A DNA stretch of 64,000 bases from Chitinophaga eiseniae (GTDB taxonomy: Bacteria > Bacteroidota > Bacteroidia > Chitinophagales > Chitinophagaceae). The stretch's first letter is position 1. Each line of letters starts with the position of its first letter. The stretch is from NCBI RefSeq assembly GCF_900167135.1, contig NZ_FUWZ01000006.1:124001-188000 (forward strand), read 5' to 3'. Below are positions 58,657 through 64,000 of this stretch, piece by piece. Below the pieces are notes generated by a model. It had not been told where the DNA came from, searched no databases, and was given only the letters and a program-made list of their open reading frames with translations. The translations under genes and the position numbers were made by a program.

Positions 58657-60570
58657 TTGAGGACGGAACTAAAAATATTAGCTGCTATTTCTGTTACCTG
58701 CTGGCTCCTTTGCTGGTGCCAGCTGACGTTTGCCCAGGATAAGCCCGTGACTGACACGGTCCCGAAGCGGGGTAACGGCCTGATGAAAAAGATCGGAGAA
58801 TACCGTGATTCACTGCGGAATAAAGAATACCGCCAGTCTTTTATTCGCCGTATTACCAGGCAGGATGTGGAAACGTCCGACGAGAATCTTGACAGCGTCA
58901 TCACCAAAAGTGAGGCATATTTTACCCCCTTTGTGGGAAAAGTCATCAGGAACATCTACTACCGGAAGGTGAAGGTGTTCGGTCCCCGGAATATCAACGA
59001 TACTACGTTCACCACCAGCATGAAGCTGATTCACCTGGCCAACCGCCTGCATTTTGATTCCCGGGAATGGGTGATCCGCCAGTCGCTGTTTTTCAGGGAG
59101 GGGACCCGTGTAGACCCTTACGAGCTGGCCGATAACGAACGTTACCTGCGTAACCGTCCCTTTTTCTCCGATGCCCGTATTCACGTGCGGAACGCCAACC
59201 CGGACTCCGATTCGGTGGATGTGGAGGTGATCACCAAAGATGTATTTGAATATGGTGTAGACCTGTCGCAGTTCAGCGCTACCAATATCAAGACCAGGGT
59301 GTCGAACAATAACCTGCTGGGCGCCGGCCAGGGACTACAGCTGGGGTTTCAGTGGCGCAGCGACTACACGCCCACCTGGAATACAGAAGCCCGTTACACC
59401 AAATACAATCTCCTGGGCTCTTTCGTGGATGTAGGCGTCGGGTACTCTACCCTTAACAATACTACGCCGCTGGATACCAACGTATATGAAGGTACGATCT
59501 ATGTAACTTTCAACCGGCCACTGTACCGTAACGCGGCAAAATGGGTGGGAGGCCTGACGCTGGCCAATAACTGGTCAATCAACATCCTTGGCAGGGAAAA
59601 ACAGACGATCGACAGCCTGCTATACCGCGATTACCGCTATACCGTTATTGACGGTTGGGCAGGCTATAACTTCATCAACAATTATGAACATAACGGAACT
59701 ATAGGCCATAAGCCCAATTTCGCGGTGTTGTTCCGGCATTTTAACCTTAACTTCTCCAGAACGCCTGACCAGGTGCAGTTTAAAGAAGACCCGGTATATA
59801 ACGATCATCGCTATTACCTGCTGGAATTCCAGGTGTACCGGCTGGACTATTTTAAGACCCGCCAGTTCTTCGGCTTTGGCAGAACGGAGGATATTCCGCT
59901 GGGTTATAACCTGAAGGCGGCCACAGGCTGGGAGACCTGGAAGGACCGGCGCCGGCTTTATACCGGCCTGGAGGCCCAGAAATACTGGACTACGAGGAGG
60001 CAGGGCCTCTTTAATACGTCCGCCGGCGTTAGCACCTTCTGGCAGGGCGGCAAACTGGAAGATGCCGTTATTCATGCCCGGGCGGAATATTACAGCCGGT
60101 TGTTCTCTATCAGAAAGGCCCGCTTCCGCCAGTTCCTCAATTTAGACTACCTGGAAAGTCCCAACCCGTTTTTCTACAAACCGCTTAATATCAACAACGA
60201 CAACGGTATCTGGGGATACAGATACACCAAACTGAATGGTTACCAGCGCCTGAATTTCGGTTCTGAAACCGTTTATTACAGTCCGCTCCGGTTTCTCGGT
60301 TTTAAGTTCAACTTCTTCGCTTCCCTGCAGGCCGCTATGGTTACCGCCAAAGATGACAACCTGTTCAGTAACCCTGTTTATATGGGCATTGGTGGTGGTT
60401 TCCGTGTGAAGAACGAAAACCTTTCGCTCAATACCATCAAGGTGTCGGGATATTATTTCCCGAACGCGCCCCCACTGCAGCCGAAGAGTTTGTTGGAGAT
60501 CACCACCATTGTTGATTTCAGGTTTGACATCTCGGCATTGAAAGCCCCTTCTTTCCTGAATTTTTTCTAA
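58657..60570 (+). CDS. BamA/TamA-like outer-membrane protein with POTRA-like region
   Basis: A 637-residue protein with an N-terminal export signal (ILAAISVTCWLLCWCQLT, AQ cut), a region (about 75-195) with POTRA-like beta-alpha pattern (GKVIRNIYYRKVKVFG, EWVIRQSLFFREGTRVDPYE, LADNERYLRNRPFFSDARIH) and a large C-terminal barrel with many aromatic strands. This is the architecture of Omp85/BamA-type proteins, here a short Bacteroidota form. The start must be TTG at 58657, as an in-frame TAA is two codons upstream and no ATG exists before the signal. Confidence 0.85.
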   Translation: MRTELKILAAISVTCWLLCWCQLTFAQDKPVTDTVPKRGNGLMKKIGEYRDSLRNKEYRQSFIRRITRQDVETSDENLDSVITKSEAYFTPFVGKVIRNIYYRKVKVFGPRNINDTTFTTSMKLIHLANRLHFDSREWVIRQSLFFREGTRVDPYELADNERYLRNRPFFSDARIHVRNANPDSDSVDVEVITKDVFEYGVDLSQFSATNIKTRVSNNNLLGAGQGLQLGFQWRSDYTPTWNTEARYTKYNLLGSFVDVGVGYSTLNNTTPLDTNVYEGTIYVTFNRPLYRNAAKWVGGLTLANNWSINILGREKQTIDSLLYRDYRYTVIDGWAGYNFINNYEHNGTIGHKPNFAVLFRHFNLNFSRTPDQVQFKEDPVYNDHRYYLLEFQVYRLDYFKTRQFFGFGRTEDIPLGYNLKAATGWETWKDRRRLYTGLEAQKYWTTRRQGLFNTSAGVSTFWQGGKLEDAVIHARAEYYSRLFSIRKARFRQFLNLDYLESPNPFFYKPLNINNDNGIWGYRYTKLNGYQRLNFGSETVYYSPLRFLGFKFNFFASLQAAMVTAKDDNLFSNPVYMGIGGGFRVKNENLSLNTIKVSGYYFPNAPPLQPKSLLEITTIVDFRFDISALKAPSFLNFF

Positions 60571-60589
60571 TGACTGTTTAACTGAACAA

Positions 60590-61678
60590 ATGAAGACTAT
60601 GGAATGGAAAAACAGACTGGCATCATTGCTGGGCATCGATTATCCTTTTGTACAGGCGCCTATGCTGGGTATTACCACACCGGCGATGGTAGCAGCCGTG
60701 AGTAATGGCGGCGGGCTTGGGTCGCTGCCGGTGGGGGGACTGCCGCCTGCCAGGGTGGCCGCGTTGATAGCAGAAGTGAAAGCGCTTACCTCCAGACCTT
60801 TCGCAGTGAACCTGTTTACCTATGAAGTACCGCCGGCTGACCAACCGGAACGGTTTGACCAGCTGCAGCAGTACCTGCAGCAGCTGTACAGGACAAACGG
60901 ACTAACGGTGCCTACGGTCGCTTTTGACACGGTAAAAACACATGCTTACCAGGAGCAGTTACCCGTATTACTCGAGGCCGGCATCTCCCTGGTGAGTTTC
61001 ACATTCGGTATTCCGGACGACGCCAGTATTGCCCTGCTGAAAGCTAAAGGCTGCCTGTTGCTGGGTACCGCCACATCGGTGGAGGAGGCTTTGGCGCTAC
61101 AGGCAGCCGGTTGCGATGCTGTTGTGGCGCAGGGGATCGAAGCGGGTGGCCACCGGGGTTCCTTTTTACCCGGACCGTTGCCACAGGTAGCTACCATGGC
61201 GTTGGTACCGCAGATTATTGACAGGGTAACCGTGCCCGTTATTGCTGCCGGCGGTATCGCCGACGGCCGCAGTGCTGCCGCAGCTTTCTGTCTGGGCGCC
61301 AGCGGCGTACAATGTGGCAGCGTATTGCTGAGGAGTCCTGAGAGCGCGGCCACGCCTCATCATAAAGAGAGGGTGGGAGCTGTTACGGAAACAGGCACAC
61401 GGATTACCCGGGCCTTCTCCGGGCGGTGGGCCAGAGGGATTGCTAATATACTGATGGATGGGATAGAGGCTTCAGGACTGCCGTTGAATGTTTATCCTGT
61501 TCAGGATGCGCTGACGCAGGCTGTCCGCAAGGTAGCGAAGGAATTGGATAACCCCGATTTCATTGTTATGTATGCAGGGCAGGCGGCGCAACTGGCGAAA
61601 CCGCTGCCGGCTGCCGTGATCATGGAAGCGATGCGGACTGCCGCTGAAAAAATATTGTCCGGAATTTTATGGCGTTAA
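60590..61678 (+). CDS. Nitronate monooxygenase-family protein
   Basis: A 362-residue TIM-barrel FMN enzyme (MKTMEWKNRLASLLGIDYPF). The motifs IDYPFVQAPMLGITTPAMVA, GAGLGSL-like VSNGGGLGSLPVGG, VAQGIEAGGHRGSF and PVIAAGGIADGRSAAAAFCL are typical of nitronate monooxygenase/2-nitropropane dioxygenase, which detoxifies alkyl nitronates. ATG 60590 or 60599 may be used. It is 20 bp after the BamA-like gene. Confidence 0.92.
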   Translation: MKTMEWKNRLASLLGIDYPFVQAPMLGITTPAMVAAVSNGGGLGSLPVGGLPPARVAALIAEVKALTSRPFAVNLFTYEVPPADQPERFDQLQQYLQQLYRTNGLTVPTVAFDTVKTHAYQEQLPVLLEAGISLVSFTFGIPDDASIALLKAKGCLLLGTATSVEEALALQAAGCDAVVAQGIEAGGHRGSFLPGPLPQVATMALVPQIIDRVTVPVIAAGGIADGRSAAAAFCLGASGVQCGSVLLRSPESAATPHHKERVGAVTETGTRITRAFSGRWARGIANILMDGIEASGLPLNVYPVQDALTQAVRKVAKELDNPDFIVMYAGQAAQLAKPLPAAVIMEAMRTAAEKILSGILWR

Positions 61679-61714
61679 ATGCCGGGAGTACGAATGGTAC
61701 CAGATATGGTAGTT

Positions 61715-61733
61715 CCGGGGCTGTAGGCCCCGG
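61715..61733. repeat. Small GC-rich hairpin unit (CCGGGGC...GCCCCGG)
   Basis: CCGGGGC, loop TGTAG, GCCCCGG forms a 7-bp stem without a T-run, after the nitronate monooxygenase gene. It resembles the unit at 24644 in its GGGGCT-AGGCCCC core; both may be copies of a REP-like element. Confidence 0.5.
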
Positions 61734-61766
61734 CCACATTATACCAGGGTATTTGCTCCGGTTATT

Positions 61767-62315
61767 TTAATAAATCCGCGTGAAAATGCCCGGATAGTCT
61801 TTCACGATACCATTTTCGTCAATGGGTAATTCTGCACTGAAGCCGCTGTCACCGTTTTCATAGAGGTACAGCCGGTCCTCCATTTTGGTGTAGTATTGTG
61901 TCAGTTTTTGCAGCTCAAACTCCGGTAGTTTGATGTACAACATCTGCAATAGTTTTCTCTCTCCCTGTTCGAACGTCAGCCGGCGTATCGGTAAAGTATT
62001 GGTGAAAGGGGTCAGTGAAATATCGATGTCGGTACAGTCGTCAAATGCTTCAATATGGTTACCGTCTTTGTCAAACCAGTGGCCATTCAGGTCTGTGGTC
62101 AGCTTTAGCGCCGTGGGCTGAAGGCCGTCCCGCCGGATGTGGAAGGAAGACACTTTCCATTCCGGTGTCACCTCTATTTCGTATTGAATGGAAAATGGTT
62201 CTGCGTCTGTGCAGCCGTTGATAATCCCTTTGACCAGGTTGTTGTGTTCCTGTTTTGTCACCGTCAAAAATTCCGTCGCTGGCCATTGGGTGGCCTGCCA
62301 TACTACTGGTCCCAT
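61767..62315 (-). CDS. Putative glycolipid-binding domain protein
   Basis: A 182-residue soluble protein (MGPVVWQATQWPATEFLTVT) resembling the DUF1089/glycolipid-binding family: beta-rich halves such as VKGIINGCTDAEPFSIQYEI, VSSFHIRRDGLQPTALKLTT and FDDCTDIDISLTPFTNTLPI. The family function is unproven. It begins 3 bp after the YdeP-type gene stop on the same strand, so these may be co-transcribed. Confidence 0.85.
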   Translation of the reverse strand: MGPVVWQATQWPATEFLTVTKQEHNNLVKGIINGCTDAEPFSIQYEIEVTPEWKVSSFHIRRDGLQPTALKLTTDLNGHWFDKDGNHIEAFDDCTDIDISLTPFTNTLPIRRLTFEQGERKLLQMLYIKLPEFELQKLTQYYTKMEDRLYLYENGDSGFSAELPIDENGIVKDYPGIFTRIY

Positions 62316-62318
62316 GAT

Positions 62319-64000
62319 TTATCTTTTTATGATGGATGATTTAATTTGAATGATCACGCTTTTGGAGGCGGGTGTATTGCTTTTGTCGGCAACCGTGTTC
62401 ACGGGTACGAGCACATTGGTTTCCGGGAAATAGGTAGCGGTGCATCCCACCGGGATATCATATGCCACGATGATAAAGCCGGGTGCTATTCTTTCCGTTT
62501 GACCGTGATAGTTATAGAGGTCCACTACCTGTCCGGCTGTAAACCCGCCGCGGGCAATATCTTCCGGGTTCATGAAGATGACGCGCCGTTCATGGTGTAC
62601 GCCGCGATAGCGGTCGTCCAGCCCGTAGATGGTAGTGTTGAACTGGTCGTGGCTGCGGATGGTCATCATCAGGTATTCCCCCTGGGCCAGCTGCGTGGAG
62701 GCAAGGGGAGCCACGTTAAAATTGGCTTTGCCGGTATTGGTATTGAACTGGCCGGTCCTGGAGCCGTTGGGCAGGTAAAAGCCGCCGGGATGGCGTACGC
62801 GTTTGTTGTAGTCGTTAAAACCGGGGATGACTTTTTCTATCGCGTCCCTGATATGATCATAGTGTTGCGTGTATTGCTCCCACGGCACTTTGCTCTGTGC
62901 TCCGAGGATGGCCCTGGCCATTTCGCAGACGATGGCCGGTTCGCTTTTCAGGTCGGCCGATATGGGACGCAGGTTGCCTTTAGACATCTGCACTACGCCC
63001 ATGGAGTTTTCACAGGTGACAAACTGGGCCTGCTGTTGTTGTATGTCTTTATCGCTGCGGCCGAGGCAGGGGAGTATGATGGCTTCTCTGCCGTGTACGA
63101 GGTGGCTGCGGTTCAGTTTCGTAGATACGTGCACGGTAAGCCGGCAATTACGCAGGGCTTTTGCGGTGTAGGCCGTATCGGGTGTTGCAGAAAGAAAGTT
63201 GCCGCCCATGGCGATAAATACTTTGGCATCGCCGCGGTGCATGGCGTGGATGGCGTGCACTACATCGTGGCCGTGTTTGTACGGCGGTTTAAAGCCGTAT
63301 ACTGCCTCCAGTTTTTGCAGCAAGGCATCGCCCGGTTTTTCATAGATGCCCATGGTCCTGTCACCCTGTACGTTACTATGGCCCCGCACCGGGCAGGTAC
63401 CTGCGCCGGGCTTGCCGATACTGCCTTTAAGCAGTAGCAGGTTGACGACTTCGCGGATGGTGTCAACGGAATTTTTATGCTGGGTAAGTCCCATGGCCCA
63501 GCAGGCAACGATCTTTTGTTTATGCATGAGCGCCGCTGCAGCTTCCTGCAGCAGCGCTTCGCTGATACCGCAGGCGGCAGCCAGGACGGGCAGGTTTTGT
63601 TGCCGCAGGTGGGCGAGATACTCGTTGTATCCGCTGGTACTGCTATTGATAAATGACTGATCGAATACCGTGCCCGGATGTTTATCTTCTTCTTCCAGCA
63701 GCAACAGTGCCAGTGCTTTCAGCAAAGCCATGTCGCCGTTGATTTTTATTTGCAGGAAGATGTCGGTGAGAGGTGTTTTCACCTGGAGGATGCCCTTTAT
63801 TGTTTGAGGGTTGAGGAAATTGAGCAGCCCTGTTTCCTTCAGGGGGTTGACAGCGATGATAACTGCACCGTTGGCTTTGGCTTTCTGCAGTGCTGTGAGC
63901 ATACGCGGGTGATTGGTGCCCGGGTTTTGGCCCAGGATGATGATCACTTCCGCCTGATGTACGTCTTCCAGGGTGACGGACCCCTTGCCGATACCTACCG
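62319..64000 (-). CDS. FdhF/YdeP-type molybdopterin oxidoreductase, partial
   Basis: The C-terminal ~560 residues of a molybdenum-dependent oxidoreductase. The frame is open to the last base; the annotated GTG at 63947 is internal and the preceding codons read GIGKGSVTLEDVHQAEVIII. Recognisable parts are LGQNPGTNHPRMLTALQKAK, MGLTQHKNSVDTIREVVNLL, GAGTCPVRGHSNVQGDR, and GRSDKDIQQQQAQFV, which match the YdeP family. The N-terminal part (about 200 residues, with the cluster-binding region) is outside the window. YdeP-type proteins are linked to acid resistance in Escherichia coli; this role here is unknown. Confidence 0.92.
   Translation of the reverse strand, partial: VGIGKGSVTLEDVHQAEVIIILGQNPGTNHPRMLTALQKAKANGAVIIAVNPLKETGLLNFLNPQTIKGILQVKTPLTDIFLQIKINGDMALLKALALLLLEEEDKHPGTVFDQSFINSSTSGYNEYLAHLRQQNLPVLAAACGISEALLQEAAAALMHKQKIVACWAMGLTQHKNSVDTIREVVNLLLLKGSIGKPGAGTCPVRGHSNVQGDRTMGIYEKPGDALLQKLEAVYGFKPPYKHGHDVVHAIHAMHRGDAKVFIAMGGNFLSATPDTAYTAKALRNCRLTVHVSTKLNRSHLVHGREAIILPCLGRSDKDIQQQQAQFVTCENSMGVVQMSKGNLRPISADLKSEPAIVCEMARAILGAQSKVPWEQYTQHYDHIRDAIEKVIPGFNDYNKRVRHPGGFYLPNGSRTGQFNTNTGKANFNVAPLASTQLAQGEYLMMTIRSHDQFNTTIYGLDDRYRGVHHERRVIFMNPEDIARGGFTAGQVVDLYNYHGQTERIAPGFIIVAYDIPVGCTATYFPETNVLVPVNTVADKSNTPASKSVIIQIKSSIIKR

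Overview
The window looks like chromosomal DNA of a Bacteroidota bacterium, most likely of the Chitinophaga/Chitinophagaceae type. The reasons are a SusC/SusD pair with an STN domain, families largely confined to this phylum (DUF2911, DUF4252, the BT_3928-type DoxX protein, DUF6265, STN/CarboxypepD_reg outer-membrane receptors), the TAnnTTTG promoter -7 element of the phylum upstream of several genes, and few Shine-Dalgarno sequences. No rRNA, tRNA, CRISPR array, prophage or insertion sequence was seen. Genus assignment is inference.

Layout. 1-9.4 kb is a nutrient-acquisition block: susC-susD, a terminator, then a PIG-L deacetylase, two small membrane proteins and a sodium:solute symporter. 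9.4-13.1 kb (minus) holds a DUF2911 protein and a two-component cluster: a small Cys-tailed protein, a 7-TM protein, a sensorless histidine kinase and a LuxR-type regulator. 13.4-23 kb is mostly housekeeping: xerD, pyruvate carboxylase, ndk, nrnA, an FKBP isomerase, a DCC thiol protein and cdaA. 23-26.9 kb has folP facing a duplicated DUF1599 protein, a DoxX protein and a lone DppB-type permease. 26.9-29.1 kb is an ECF sigma, single-TM anti-sigma candidate and two DUF4252 proteins.

29-37.6 kb: a DUF721 protein, recF, pdhA, a TPR protein, ribH, a LutA-type Fe-S protein, an EVE protein, a DUF4349 lipoprotein, a sirtuin lacking zinc cysteines and a saccharopine dehydrogenase-like protein. 38-48.9 kb: gyrA, a TPR protein, an Ala/Lys-rich secreted protein, a hybrid histidine kinase with Hpt, a LytTR regulator, DUF6265, an aminoglycoside-phosphotransferase-fold kinase and a secreted protein of unknown family. 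48.9-54.4 kb: endonuclease V with a DUF763 gene, MgtC, two small lipoproteins, an ABC exporter and a thioesterase. 54.6-64 kb: a TonB-type receptor, DUF695, DUF1328, a BamA-like protein, a nitronate monooxygenase, a glycolipid-binding-like protein and a YdeP-type molybdoenzyme cut by the window end.

The strongest lead is DUF763 followed by endonuclease V: DUF763 ends exactly in QLSLF, the canonical bacterial sliding-clamp-binding pentapeptide, and carries a helix-hairpin-helix-like GVGPRT, suggesting an uncharacterised replication-coupled repair factor. Other leads are the 7-TM/small-protein two-component cluster, two tiny membrane proteins coupled to the symporter, and a set of large intergenic palindromes built from short oligonucleotide units (GCAAAG, ATCAAAAAATCCC and others).
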